64,000 nucleotides of DNA from Guadua angustifolia (lineage: Eukaryota > Streptophyta > Magnoliopsida > Poales > Poaceae): assembly GCA_036346375.1 (NCBI GenBank), contig CM070512.1:39850466-39914465 (forward strand), given 5' to 3'. Below the pieces are notes generated by a model that ran no database searches, had not been told where the DNA came from, and saw only the letters and a program-made list of their open reading frames with translations. Made by a program: the position numbers and the translations under genes. Below, one piece after another: positions 32,836 to 46,309 of this stretch (positions are counted from its first letter, which is position 1; the number at the start of each line of letters is the position of its first letter).

Positions 32836-35720
32836 TGTAACATCCCAATTTTTGGTTTTATTTAATTAATATTATTTTATTGTAATTTATGTTTTTGTGA
32901 ATTTTTGAATTTATTTGGATTTTAAGAGATTTATTGGAATTATTTCAAATTAAAATATATTACCTTTTGTCAATAAATAATCATAAATAGTAAAGTTTAA
33001 AATAAAGTTTTGCTAAAAATATTTTATTTAAACCCAAAATGTCTTAAAGTATTTTTGAGATTTTTCTTGGAATTTTTCTGATATTTTTACTGCCTTAAAT
33101 AAATCAAATTATTTTTCTTAATTATTTTAAATAAAAAATCCCGAGAAATTCGCATGAACAGTGTTGGGCCCGGCCCAGTCGCTCGGCCGGCCGAAGGGAT
33201 TCGATCGCCGACCGTCAGATTATAATCCAACGGCCTTCATCAAGCCGCGTCGATCAACCAAACCCTAGCGCCGTGAGCCGTTAGATTAGTATCGTGCGAT
33301 CGATAACGCCCATACCTGGATTCGGAAACCCTAAGCTATCGGGCCGTCGGATCAAGATCGTGTGTTGTGGGTCATCATCTCCGAGCCGGACTTCAGCGCC
33401 AAATCAATATCCGAAGTCGAACTTCGCCGCCGCTTACTTTCCATGATTTCAGCGCCACCATGGTATTTAGGACAGAGACCCTCGAGATTCACCAGAGCGC
33501 GCCTCTTTTCCTGTTGCATAAATCACCGGAGGAGCTCTAGAACTGCGCTAGCCATCGCTGGAGTTCGCCGAGTCTTCTTTGAGTTTTAAATCGCATGGGT
33601 GATTCTTCCGCCTCTCGAGGCGGTTCAAGTTAAATCGCATCAAAGCGGCGATATCGCCACTTCTTCCTCGCCGGGAAGCGCCGAATCGCCGTCGGGATCA
33701 TTGTCTTCCTCAAGTCCGGTGAGGACGAGCCGCCGTCTTGCCATCGCTGTTCACGAGCACTGCCAACCGTCGGATCGCCATCGGACGGACAATATCAAGC
33801 CGCGTCGCCTCGGTACACAGTGCACCGCTCGGGTGAGTTCTTCGCCATTGGATTAAAATCGTATGGACAGGAATGCGCCACGTCATCTAGGTCAACAGTA
33901 AATGGCTTGGGTAAGATCCACCGTTAGATCTAAATCCGGTGGTTGACGTTTAGCCACGTCGTAGATTAAATAGTGACCGTTGGATTGGCTTTGAACGGTC
34001 TAGATCTTGCCACGTATTGGTCGCACTGACCCGGCGTCAAGCTGACGTCAGCCGACGCAATAAATCGGATTTTTCTTTATAAAAATAATTCGAAATATTT
34101 TGATTTTCCAATTTTATGGATTTTTCAAGAATTTGAATTTTCCGATGGCTCGTTCTCCCTCATACGAACTCCGATTGAGGTGATTCAAATTCCTAAAAAT
34201 TTGTAAAATTGAGATCTATCTAATGGTGATTTTTTTGTATTTTTTAGAATTTTTTTGTTCTTTGGTTTTGGTGTTTATTCGCTATTTCTTCTCGATTAGC
34301 GTAGACGTTGAATTGAGCGAGGTTTCGGAGGAGGAATTTGCAACTCAGGAACAATCTTTAAACCAAGACCAGGAGCTTAACCAAGGCAAGTTGTGCTTTG
34401 ATCATGTTGCACCCATGTTTGAAAAATTGCTATTTTGATTTACCTTATTGCATGTTATTTTATGTGTATAAACGATTTCAACCTAAATTTGGGATTAGCT
34501 AATGTACCCTTTGAATTACACCCTATCTTGTTAATTGTATGCCATACTCCACTTGTCACCTTAGGTTGGTTCACTATAGTTGGTTAATAATGAAATCAAC
34601 ATGGATGGTTAGATCGGATTAGATTGCTTAGCTATACCACGTCATCACATGTTCATGAAATATTGGTTATTAATCTTGACTAATGGAATATGGAACAATG
34701 TTATGAATATGTGTGTCATGTGTGGTCACACAAAGAGATTGAGTTAATAAGTGGCGAGGAGGTCACTAGCGATGTTGACTTGTGAGAAGCACGTGGTGCT
34801 TAGTAACCAACAGGGTGATAATCATTTTAGATTAAAGCGAGTGGAAGGGCAAGTTTGTTGGTGGGCTCGGTGGGTGAGGGTATGTGCAAGTCTTGCTTTA
34901 ATCAATACTAAGGACTTAACCTTGCGAGCCTTTGACTGAGTCAATCATGCAACCACATATACGTTATGGGCGGCCTAGTGACTAATTTGCAAAGCCTTAG
35001 CTTGAGTACTATCGTGGTGGTGTGAGTCAAGGTGTACGGAGAAACTCACATAGCGCAAGAGGGGGCCTTGTTGTGGTGGTGTAACCCTTGATGTTGAAAC
35101 CTCGGCGGGTAATCTTGGGTTAAGGTGATGCATTGTAAAGGCTTTGTTATAATCATCCCTTTGTGTGGTGCATGGTTGTATCGTGGGTAAAGTGCATAAC
35201 CTCTGCGAGTGTACAAACTATTAGGATAGCCGTGCTCACGGTATTGAGCAATGCTAGCTCGGAATTACTGATCAAGAGTTAGTTAATTAAAATGAACAAG
35301 CGAGTGGGATGGCGAGGATGCCATGTGGATAATGGAACTTGACTTAGGATGAAAATTTGATTTACTTGAAAATCATTGAATCTATTTATTGATATTATTT
35401 GTTTTACTATCTTTTCAATCTATGTATTGTATGTGTTTACAAATGCTGCTTTATTGCAAATATAACACTTAGCCATTCCTTTGGAATAAGCCTTGCATAT
35501 AGTTATGGTAGAGATGCATTCTGTACACAACTTGTTGAGTACGTGTTGTTGTACTCACCCTTGCTTAACAACCAACAACAGTGGAGGAATCATCGCCGTT
35601 ATTGGAGGACTTTCGGGTGGACACGAGTCACTAGGCCAAGCCTTGTCAGTCGCCTGTGGTGTATTGATGGGCTTTTCGTACCTGCTTCGGGTCAGTTTGA
35701 TCCGACTCGGAGGCAGTGAT
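32836..35720 (+). repeat. E3: Tekay-like LTR sequence, left copy
   Basis: It starts TGTAACATCCCAA, a Tekay/Del-type LTR start. An AT-rich first 300 bp, a GC-rich block (33160-34060) and an AT-rich region follow. The part 33450-35118 is closely matched by 62330-63999 at the window end. No PBS or TTACA end was found before E4 sequence begins near 35.8 kb, so the 3' edge is truncated or hidden. Small ORFs here are not conserved as proteins. Confidence 0.7.
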
Positions 35721-36234
35721 CTAGGGGTCGCGGGGCATTTCGCCCGGAGCGACACCTTGACATCCCTGCAAGCATTTAAGGTGCGCGCGGGAATTTAAAT
35801 GCGAAATGAAATGATCGGGGGGCGGCACGTGTTACCGGTAGCTTGTCGTGGCGTTTGCAACGGGACACGCGATGCTTTGATCGGCAAGCGATCGATCGAT
35901 GTGTATCCGATCGGACGTGATTCGATGAGGGTGCTGTAAATTGGGGGAAACTTGAGGGCTAGGCGTTTCCCACTTTCGCCATCGCCGCTCCCTTGCTTTT
36001 GCGATTTCCACTCTGCAAAATGTCATGGGTGGGTGAAAAGGTTACCATCGTGGGGAACCAAATGGCTATTCGGATCATTATCTTTGGTCGATTCCCATCT
36101 TCCGTGCTTTCGGGGATGATGGACATTCGACGGCAAGTGGCAAAACCGCGGGGTTATATAAGCGGGTCACCTTGTGGGCGTTTTTAGAAAGCTTCGGATA
36201 ATGAGGAGTTGATTCATTACTCGCCATGAGGCGA

Positions 36235-36600
36235 GTGTTCTGACCGGTCATGGATCGTACCATCTGGTGTTCCTCCTCATGAAGCATTACCGCCATGGCC
36301 GTAGCCGTCGGGCGAGGTCGTGGCGCTTCGGTCGGAAGGACTACCGTTGGGGAGGATCTAATGGCGAACAGTTGCTCGACCAGCGTGAGTGTAGTAACCT
36401 TAGCCATGAGTCGCTCATCCGCACTTGCGTGGGAGAAGAGTGTTCCCGACCGACTAGGAATTACGCTCATGGGTATTTCCCTCTTCCACGAGGCACTACT
36501 GCCATAGCCAGTGGCATTGGGCGTGAGGCGTAGTGCTCGGGTCGAGGGGGTTACCGCTAGGGAGGACCATGCAGCCGACTCGGTCACTCGACCCATAAAA
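36235..36600. repeat. Diverged tandem duplication, about 210 bp
   Basis: GTTCTGACCGGTCATGG...GCATTACCGCCATGGCCGTAG at 36237-36302 recurs as GTTCCCGACCGACTAGG...GCACTACTGCCATAGCCAGTG near 36440-36512. Both continue to a CGACTCG/GCTCGACC region. It lies in the E4 3' part. No function is evident. Confidence 0.55.
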
Positions 36601-36983
36601 GTACGTGAATTTGTAGCCCCCGGGCGGTGTGTAGGGGACTCGAAGTGGAAAAACAAATACGGAAAAACTTCTTAAGGAAAAGATTGCCTTATCTTTTATT
36701 TTGGATGCGGGAGGTGTTGTGGCAGCCGAGACCTTCACTCGGGGCCACCGCGGCCCGTCCAAACATCGCTTGGCGTCGGCCTACCGTCATGATTAACTGT
36801 CTTATGAATAATCGAAGATGGCGCTGCGCCTCCTTGGTCTGCACAGCGTCCTTTCGCCCCAACCGTCGCGTCGCATTTTAATGCGGCGAGGGTGTGAGGC
36901 GAAACACGTCGTCGCGCGGAGACGTCGCGATTCATCTATCGACGCGCCATCGCGGGACGACTCCGCCGACCCTCCGCCCGGCC

Positions 36984-36993
36984 CTATAAATAT
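36984..36993 (+). promoter_or_regulatory. Putative TATA box of the E4 antisense unit
   Basis: CTATAAATAT on the plus strand lies about 105 bp upstream of an ATG at 37089 that opens the antisense unit. The spacing suits a Pol II core promoter reading against gag-pol. Confidence 0.5.
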
Positions 36994-37088
36994 GGTGCGG
37001 AGGGACGAGCCACTATCGCGATTCGCCCCTCCACCTTCTGTTACGCCTTTGCCCTTTGCATAGAAGAGAAGGATCAAAGCAAGCGTTG

Positions 37089-38045
37089 ATGGCGAGTGGC
37101 GGCGATAATCGTAGGGCGTAAGCGGAAGCGTGGCGGACCCCAGTCGGGCCCCAAGAGATCCCGTCTTTGCCGATCCGTCGATGATCGTCTGCGAAGGAGG
37201 GCTCGTATTGCCCTCGTCGATCTTCCGTATCCAAAATCCCCGTCTGGAGTGAGTCTTCTTTGTTCGTCCTGGCGATGGCTCCGGCTCTCCTTTTGTTGCT
37301 AATGTTGAACTGTTTAACGTTTGGTGGCGCTCTGGCTCGGGTTACAGCGAACCAAGCTGCGTACTGCACCGACCACCTCGATGGGAGGGTGGATGCCACC
37401 GCTTCTATAGCGAGGGCATGGGCAGCGATGTAATGGCCTTGTTGCGGCGGGCGCTTCCTTAGCGTCACGCAGTGCCCGATCGCCGCTTCGTGGGGCGGAA
37501 GTGCTTGTTTCGGCAAGCACGGACCCGATCGCCCGAAGAGCGCTGGCCGCGAGAGGTGGCGGCAGGCGGGCTCGTGTCGCCGCCGAGGAGGAGCTTCGCC
37601 ACGGTCTTGTGAAGACAGCGTCGTCGCAGCGGGCGAGTGAAGGCCGCCGTGGAGGACCTCGGCTTCGATGTCTGTGGGCGGCTAGCCTCTGTGAAAGGTC
37701 TCCTCTCCTGCCGCCTTGACCTGCCCGAGACCATGGGCGGGGAGCACAGGTCTCTGGGGATGAGGTTGTCGGAGCCTCTGGAGCTTACTCGGTAGGTCGC
37801 CTTCGCCTTAACCGGCGGCCGACTCCTTCGACTTGCCTTACGCCTGCGTGGCGTTACTGCTTTCGCGGTCGGGCTACCTCCGCGGCCATGGCGGAATACG
37901 TGCTTTCTGCTGCGCCCGGCGCGGCGTGTCGCCGATTCGATTACAGCGTTCTGCGGGATCGAGGGGCCTTGAGGATAGCGTGGGCAGTGGCGTCTTGAAG
38001 GCGGCGATAGCTCGGCGGCGACTGCGGCTGAATCGACGCCTTTGA
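37089..38045 (+). pseudogene. Antisense ORF (aORF) of TAT element, decayed
   Basis: TAT elements often carry an extra gene between integrase and the 3' LTR on the strand opposite to gag-pol. Here a TATA-like box, an ATG (ATGGCGAGTGGCGGC) and a broken Arg/Ala-rich plus-strand coding region end in a stop near 38045. A T-rich 3'-UTR-like stretch follows (about 38085-38105). The frame breaks many times, so no protein domain can be read. The assignment is by place and architecture; the product's role is unknown. Confidence 0.4.
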
Positions 38046-38559
38046 TCGTAGCCTAGAGGCGGCTCGGGCTCCCTCCGCCTCTTCTCTTCTTTTTCTTTTT
38101 GTAATATCGCACTTGCATAGTGACTTTTAGGATTTTGCCTTATATAAGCGCGTTTTCTCCTCGCGTGCAAGCGCTTCTTTGGATGACCGTAGCCTTTAGG
38201 AATCTTCCGAGGTGAATGCGGGCGTGGGGCGATCTTGTTGATACGGCGAAGAAGCGTGAAAGTCGAAAAAGCTATGCCGGCCCGAGGCGGCTTCAAACCG
38301 ATAAAAGATCGCCCGTATGGTTACCTCTTTCCACCATGGCCTCTTTGAGCCGTAGCCGCATGGTGTGGGCCATAAGCGCTTCACAAACGAGCCACCACCA
38401 AGATGGGTCCGCTGTTCGGTTGGTGCACGATCTCGAGATGGCCATCGAGTACCACGATCCTCTGGCGACACCACAGCGATCGGGGTGTGATCGATCTGTG
38501 CGCGCCGGGAACTGGAGGTGTTGCCAAAGTCGCGAGAATAAGGATAAAGTTTTAGGGAT

Positions 38560-39710
38560 AAAATAAACTTTTTCGATATTCCATGCGTTGGATACTAACG
38601 TTGCGTCGGCGTCTTTGAGTCGAAAGTCACGGGTCGAAGGACCTCCACGACAATGAAGGTCCTTCCCATGGAGGGCGGACTTGTTACTGAAGCGTTGGAT
38701 GGACTGGCGCAATACCAGTCACCAAGCGTTAAGGACCGTCCGCGGACACATCGATCATGTGCGCCGCAGCGTCTGTTGATATTTGGCGATCGCAACGGGC
38801 CATCGCGTCGCGCCTCGTCAAAATTTGGTCGATGGCGTCTTCTTCTTGTCGAGCCCGCGCCTCGTCGAAAGCTTCTGCGATCGTGGTCGCGCCGTAGTCG
38901 GTCGGTAGGCAAAGCGGCTTCGCGCCAAACACGAAAGAATGGTGTGAACCGGTCGATCTGGTCGGCATGGTTCGCTGAGCTCCAAGGGCGGAGGCGGCTC
39001 GGCTACCCATCGTCAGCGGATTTCTTCGATCGATCAAAGATCGTGGCTTTAGCCCTAGAGGATCATGGCGTTGGTACTTCGACTGGCCGTTAGTCTGCGG
39101 ATGGGCCCTGTTGCCTGGTCGTAGCGGATGTTAAAGTCGTCGCGAGAACTCGAGGAATTCTTTCCCGTGAAGCTGCGTGCCATTATCGGTGATAATGGAG
39201 TTGGGACTCAACCGATAGATGATGTCGCGGAAGAAGTTGGCGCTGGGCGAAGTGATGGTGGCGACCGGCTTAGTTTCTATGCACTTGGTGAACTTGTCCA
39301 CATGACGGCAAAGTCGTCAAGCCCGGCGCCTTCTTAAAGGGCCGACCGGATCAAGTCCCCAAGCGCGAACGGCCATGTAATAGGGATCGTCTGCGGGGCT
39401 TCTTGCGGGAAGATGCGTCTGTCGAGCAAAAATTGGCACCCGCTCGCGGTCGCGAACAATCACACTTCGGCGTCGGCCATCGCCGTTGGCGATAAAAACC
39501 TTGGCGAAGCTTTGCCCACGAGGATCGTGGGGGCATGATGTCCGTAGACCGGCGTGGATGTCGATGGCGGTGCTTCCTTGGTTCGCCGGGATGCGCCACG
39601 GAGGACCTGAGGGAACTTCTCTTGTGGAAGTCTTCTCAGGCCAGTACAAAGATTTCGCCGCACGGCGAGGCGCCGACCTCGGTGGGATCGTGAGGAAGCG
39701 ATCCATCGAT
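38560..39710 (-). pseudogene. E4 integrase, frameshifted
   Basis: Ty3-gypsy integrase inserts the cDNA into host DNA. On the minus strand, fragments read WGLDPVGP (about 39345), SIITDNGTQL (about 39170-39205, with the second catalytic Asp region) and a C-terminal AWNIEKVYF near 38570. Order and motifs match TAT integrases. At least several frame changes separate the fragments. It follows RNase H directly. Confidence 0.75.
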
Positions 39711-39943
39711 TAGTCGGTTGTGAAAAGGTTTCCTCCGATGGTCGGCGACCGACATGCCGTGGATTGATTCAGAAGGCTCGGCTCGGGCCCGTGATCGAGT
39801 GGGCCTTATCTTGAGGTCGGTCGAACGCTTGGAGGAGGATCGGCGGACGGAGGGCTTGTAGAGGTCGAGCGAAGATCCTGATGGGGCGGTCCCCGCCGGA
39901 AGCAGATTGGCGGATGTCGGCCTCCCCATTATAGCGACAGTAG

Positions 39944-40735
39944 CTATGGTGAAGTTGAAACCCTTGAACCTCTCCTCCAACTTATGTACCTCTCGGCGAT
40001 GTCACATACGATAAATCCACGAGGCTCGAAAGCCTTCATGACTTGGTCGACGACAAGCTTAGAGTCGCTGTATCGTAGATAGGCGGCGCGCCCGAGGTCG
40101 GCAGCTAATCCGGAGACCGTTGACGAGTGCGCCGTGCTTTGGCGACATTGTTGGTGGCGTCGAAGTGCAGCCGAATCGTGTCTTGAAGCTTGTTTCAAGT
40201 GGAGAGATGAGGGCGATTCAGCGCCTACTCCATTTTGGTGTAGGACCGTCAGAAATACATCGTTCAAGCTCGGGGTCTTGAGTATGGGCGGCGCTGGGCC
40301 GGTCCACTACGGGATGAAGTCGGCTAGGGCTGTGACTTGATGGCTGTCCAAGGGATATACGATATGTCGTGGCCGTTGAGCTCGAGAGCCCATTTGGCTA
40401 TTCTTCCGGAGGCGTCGCGGCTGTGAATGATCTCACCGAGCGGCATGGAGGTTACCACGGAGATTGGATGCTTGTCGAAGTAGTGGACTAGCTTCCTTTG
40501 GCGATGAGCACCGCGAGAGTGAAACAGCACTTTTGAGGATACGGCCCTTGGACTCGGAGAGTACTTATTACGATAAAAAGTACATCGGGCGCTGTACCTT
40601 GAGCACGCGGCCTTCTTGATTCGCTCCTGGCGAAGCGCGCTAACAACTTGAGTTGTGGCGGCGATGTAGAGGAGGGCGACTCTTCTGATGTTAGGGCGAC
40701 CAACACCGGGGCGTGGTTAAACGCCTTCAATCGAT
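39944..40735 (-). pseudogene. E4 RNase H region, frameshifted
   Basis: Retroviral-type RNase H degrades the RNA of RNA:DNA hybrids during reverse transcription. Minus-strand fragments include the connection region (LKLLARF near 40640, ALELNGHDISY near 40370) and the catalytic-region phrase YSDSKLVVDQVMK (about 40030-40070). The parts are in three frames. No intact product. Confidence 0.7.
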
Positions 40736-40759
40736 TGAGGCTCCCTATGCTTCCTACGT

Positions 40760-41062
40760 CCAGATGAAGTGATCGGACTTCTTGAGCAGCTTATAAAGCG
40801 GCATTCCGCGCTCACCGAGGTGGGTGATGAAACGGCTCAAGGCCGCTAGGCACCCCGTCAGCTTCTGGACCCCCTTCTGGTTGCTGATCGGACCCATCTT
40901 CATGATTGTGGCGATCTTCTCCCGATTAGCCTCGATGCCGCGCTCGGAGACGATGAAGCCGAGCAGCTTTCCCTTGGGGACCCCAAAAACGCACTTCTCG
41001 GGGTTGAGCCTGATGCGAAACCTTCGGAAGTTCGCAAAAGTCTCCTCTAAGTCGGCGACAAG
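40760..41062 (-). pseudogene. E4 reverse transcriptase, C-terminal part
   Basis: The minus strand reads without a stop through LNPEKCVFGVPKGKLLGF, SERGIEAN and GERGMPLYKLLKKSDHF, the palm/thumb region of a Ty3-gypsy RT. It begins exactly at the E5 insertion site; the upstream half is at 56550-57200. ACAAG at 41058-41062 is duplicated at 56545-56549. Confidence 0.85.
41058..41062. other. Target-site duplication of E5, left copy (ACAAG)
   Basis: It lies between E4 RT sequence and the outer end of the E5 LTR (TGTTAGACCCC). The partner is 56545-56549. Confidence 0.88.
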
Positions 41063-44000
41063 TGTTAGACCCCGTTCTGACGAACAGGAACCTCCATGTG
41101 ATTACTGTGCTATTCCCTGGATCAGTAGCTAGCACTCACATGTTTACAACAATTGGAAATCACAACTATACATTTTAATAATTAAGCGGAAACGATAATA
41201 CAAATAATATTACAACTCAGAGAAATATAGCAGCAAAAGAAGCGAAGCCTTGTAGTGTACCCATCCATTCCCGCAGGCAACTGACCAGGCATAAACTCTA
41301 GATAGAACACGACGAAGAAAATCCCGCAACCTGCGACGAAAAGAGACTCGAAGCCGCGCTACCACAACCACCTACATATAATTAGGCAAGGGTGAGTACT
41401 TTACGTACTCAGCAAGACTTGAGCAAACCTATAATACATGCAGGCCATTTCAAAGGAAAGGCTACTACAGTTAATTTGCATAAAAGCGAATTTCATTTAT
41501 GCATCGAGTTATTTGCAAAGCGGAATTGATAAAGCATTTGATTGATAACAAATAAGTAAAGTATAAATAACACTCACAGTCCTCCATGACGTGAGCGACG
41601 AATCATCAATTCCTGAAATCCATCAATGTCAGCCCTTCGACATAAAGCACAGTTGCCAAAACAAATGAAACCAACCCTTTTGAAAATAATAAAACATTTA
41701 ACTTTCGCAGAGTTCACCAAGACACCCATGACCGAGTGCGGCTAATCAATTAGATTTAAACTCTGCAGAGGTGTACAACTGTACCCACAAGGAATGATCA
41801 ACTCACCACGTCGGTAGTGGATCGCCATACAAAGTATGCGAATGAGCGATCATACATAGTCATTAAATTCTAGACAAGGCTTTACACCGGCCGGGCGTTA
41901 ACCCTCGCCACAGCAGAGACACTCACCCAAGCCGTGGATCCACATTTATCACACCCAACACCACGTCTCTGTCCCATGGCGTACACGTTACTGCCGACGG
42001 CGATTACCCATCTGAACGCATGGAAGCCCCTCACAAGCAATCCGTATCGGAATGCCTCCGCTAGCTCCCGCCTACCAATGAGCAAAGCCATGTCTAAACA
42101 ATTTAATAGGCTAAGGCTAACCCATCCTCACCCTTGTGGTTTGTACGGATTTTCTTGGATCAAGCTACACGATGTTCGGTCCTTAGTTGTGACACGGGCG
42201 ACACTTCACCCTACACTACGTGCGGTTCCTTTAATGCACAACCGGCTATTGCCAATAATCGCCCGCATCAAAGCCATAGTTTCATTTTGGGTTTTTAATC
42301 AAAATTACCCACCACCAACAGTGCCATTTCCAAGGTTTTCAGGAAACAAATGTTGCTTTGATCATGTACATTGCTGATTCTAAAGCATGGTTAAGCATGA
42401 ATATTATGAACGTATATACCCAAGATGACATTAAGCAATGCCTAATCCGTAACCTATGGTTATCAAGGTTCACATGTTCATAATCATCAAAGGAGATTCA
42501 TGTGACAACAGGTATATCTACCAAACCACAAGATAGCAATTTACATAAAGTAAACGCATGCATAAAACAATTTGATACACAAAAGGAATATAAAATATTG
42601 GGATCAATATGGTCAAAGGATACTTGCCTTGCTTAATCTTTGCTTACGGTGGAGACAAGGTTGCGATTGATTTGAAGATGACGATTTAAAGCAACAGCGT
42701 CGGGTTCTACGTCGATCAACGGAAAATAGCAAATAACTAACTTCAATAAGGGCAATAGAAAATAGATAACAAGAACAAATAAAACTCTGCACAAGAAACA
42801 GGGATTGCTCTTTATGAATTTATTAGTCTTATTTTACGAATTCAAGATGCTAAAATTAGTTAAGACTAATAGAATTAATCATTAGTTGCAAGTTTCATTG
42901 ATTTACTATTCATAATATGAGTTTTGCCAATTCTTATTACTTGCAGGTTTTGCTCTATTAGGATACAGAGCCAAAGCAAGATAAAATAAGAATATTTTCT
43001 TAGATTACTGCAGATCATATCTTAAAGATCATTTCTAGGCTATTCCTTACTAAATTCGGATTTAGATGAGCTGCTTTGCGAGTTAATGAAAATGCTTAAA
43101 TGATCATATTATGCTATGAGTGAATACTTCTTCGCCTTTGACTTTAAATAGAATTAGCTTTACACAAGTTAGATCTACTGATTTAGGCTACTAAACTTAT
43201 TTACATGATATTTAAGAAGATTCTGGTGATAAAAATATCTTAATTATAGACTTCTTCAATTCTACCGATTCATATTATAAGTTCAGGAAACTTAACACTT
43301 AAGGTTATTTGGCTATTAGGTTTTGCATGCAAAACATGATGAAATATGGTTATTTCTTCATACTAAGATGATTTATACTTTGTATAACAATCCTAAGCTA
43401 ATTCCATAAATTTTAGGCTTTAGCTGATACATTATAATCATTGTTGAAAAGGTTTAAGTGGCATTGTTAAGTTGACACTATTCGGAATCGGCCAAAAGGT
43501 GAATCAAAAGGGTTAACACTTAAGGGTTTTGATCTGATGAGATTAGTAGGCAAACCTTAATGGATTATGATTCTTTTTACAGAATATGATAGTATGAACT
43601 TTGTACTATGTTACTAAACTAGTTTTACTGATTTTGGTATTTAAACGAGTTATTTTATCTGCTGCTGAAATAGCATAAGTGACCACGATGAATAACGCTA
43701 AATCGGCTACTTCATTTTGAGTTTGCAACTACATTATGCATGATCTTTAACTCATTTTTTCAGGTGTTAGCAGAGGATCATCCTAGAAATGTTTTAAAAC
43801 TATTTTTACATTATTTTGGCCTTAACCTTGGTAGATTAACTATTTATTCGTTGCTGTTGTTGCACTTTCTTGCATTCAAAGAATGCAAGATAAGTTTCAC
43901 TTTTAATATTTTTACATAATTGGTTCTCTATTGATTCCAGGAACCTATTCAAGGTATTCTTACTATTATATGAGCTATTATGCACTTACTCTTATAAATA

Positions 44001-46265
44001 GTCATATTATGGCTTATGAATATTTGCCGGGTAAATAAATTAAGCATAGATCAAAAATTAAATATATTTTCATGATTGAGTTTATTATAATTCCAGAGGC
44101 ACATGAGTATTTATTTCATGATTTTAGAAGTTATATTTTTCATATATGCAATAATGACCATAATAATGTGTTCATCCCATTCCTGATTTTAATAATTGTT
44201 CTATGATTCGAAAATAGAATGTTTCTGTACATTTGTACACATTCTGATCCTAAAATCCCATGAATATTGATTTCATCATTTCATTACTTATTATTCACAA
44301 GTTCTCATTAACATCATATTAGCACCATAATCACAGTTGAATTTGAGTAATAATCCTGTGTATCAAAAGTGAAATATTTTTGTATACTTAAACTCTTCCG
44401 GATTTTAAATGTATATATAAATTTATTTCACCTCATCTGGATTGAAAACATGAAAGATATTCAAGATTGAGTGTTAAACCGACTTGGAAATTCAGGTAAA
44501 ATAGTGAAATGCGTTTTACCCATGAGAAAGCGTCTTCTGAGCCTGATCTTCTTCAACCTCAAGCGCTGGCCTTGGCTCCTGCACGCAGAGCGAGGCGCGA
44601 CTAGGCACGGGCGGCGAGGGTCTTCCGTCGATCTTTCCGTGAGGCGGTGGCACCAGAGCACCAAAGCCGTACGCACGAGTTCGGGAGGGAGTTGATTGTA
44701 GGAGGGCTTCGAGGCTGCGCCCACGAGCTCGGCGGGCGTTCATGGCGGATCGGCGGAGAAGAAGAACCACTGGCGTGAGAGCTCGCCAGATAACGATTTG
44801 AGTGTCAGGACAATGTAGTGATTCCGTTTTGGGTTTACCTCGGCGGAGAATCACGAGAGCTCCACCCACGGTGGCGGTCCGCGAGGAAGATGAGCTCCAC
44901 GGTGGCAGCCAACTTTTGCATGGAGAGGGCTAAATGATTTTGAGGGGATTTGATCACCAGGAGCTCTAGATGGTGTATCCGGAAGGAATTGGTAAATGAG
45001 TTGCTCATCCACTCGATTTGGTTTCGGCTTGAAGCTCTGAAACCTCCTGGCAATGGCGGAAATGAGATAGTTTGAGCGTTTTGGTGAGAGAGAAAAAGAG
45101 AAGTGAGGGAAAGTTGGCCTTGACCTCTAGGAACATTGAAATGCAATGTATAGTGAGAGGTTAAGCGAGATGACTTCGGTTTGGTTGAGATTGGCTCGGT
45201 TGTGAGCTTCACCGCAAACGACAAGGAAAATGGCGAGCTGTATGGCGCGAGTCTTCGTGGCGACAATCAGGCAAGCGACACAAGCTGGTACAAGGAGCAG
45301 TGAGGAAGAAAGCTGAGGTGACCGACGAGAGGTAGTTCAGCAGATCGCTTGTGGCTTCATCGCTTCGGGAGTTCCTCTGCTCGGTCGCACGAACAGGGAG
45401 AAGAAGGAGCTGACAGGCGGGGCCAGGGGACCACTGATCGGTGAGGTATGGCGTCAAAAGAGATGGTCCAGCTCCAGATGGTCCTAGTCTCCAATTTCTA
45501 TTGCTGCCAAATTGAAGTAGAAAATATCCAAACTTTTTGAACATGGTCTTTGAATATATTTTGATGCCTGGTAAAATTTTGAGGTAAAGGTAAGTTACCC
45601 AAAAATTTATAAAATTCTGACAACAGTGACTGTCCCTAACTTTTGGTTTCGGATTTTGATTTTTGATTGAAATCAATTGAAGTCTATTATTTTTGAAATT
45701 TTGTTTTTATAAATAACATGATCTCAGAATGCTTCTGTAAAATTTTCAACTTAAAATATGGTTCCATTATTTAATAAAAATTCTGACATTGCAATTTCTA
45801 GATTTTCAGGGATTCTGTTTTTAAATTTGGAAAAGTCTTAAATATCATTATTAATTTATGATATTATTTCTGGAAATATAAATAGCTTTGAGGTTTCCAT
45901 GGTAAATTTTTCAGCCCCATTTGAGTTTTATAAGTATTTTATAAATTCTGACAATGCATTATTTTGATTTAAAAGTTGTCTCTTGATTTTTGTCTCTTCA
46001 TTTCTTTATGCATAAAATTTTAATTGCTGGCTAAAATGGTTAAATTGAATGATCAGGGTTTCATGGTGTATTTTTCTAAATTTTTCCTTTTTGCTTCTTG
46101 ACCTTTTCTCCTTTTCATTCGTTATTTCCCTTTTGTTGGATTTTTCATACAACACAAAAATCCAAGAACTCCAAATAAAAATCAAGAATTCCAAGAAAAC
46201 TCAGAAAGATTAATATTCAAATTCAAAATATTGATTTTATTTTATTAAATTTTTGGGATGTTCTG
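41063..46265 (-). repeat. E5 3' LTR (5.2 kb)
   Basis: Collinear with 51364-56544 over its full length. It contains AT-rich stretches (42700-44450 and 45480-46265) around a GC-rich block (44500-45480). A 147-codon plus ORF at 41934 is broken in the other LTR and is not a gene. Confidence 0.9.
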
Positions 46266-46267
46266 AG

Positions 46268-46284
46268 ATCTACCCCCTTACAAA
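46268..46284 (-). other. E5 polypurine tract
   Basis: On the minus strand TTTGTAAGGGGGTAGAT directly precedes the 3' LTR. It is a good plus-strand primer tract for a Ty3-gypsy element. Confidence 0.75.
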
Positions 46285-46309
46285 AATCTAGGCCAGAGAT
46301 TTGGCGGAT

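Noticed and set aside
41934..42377. 147-codon plus ORF as a host gene
   Set aside because: It lies in the E5 3' LTR, and the equivalent frame in the 5' LTR (about 52235-52670) is broken.
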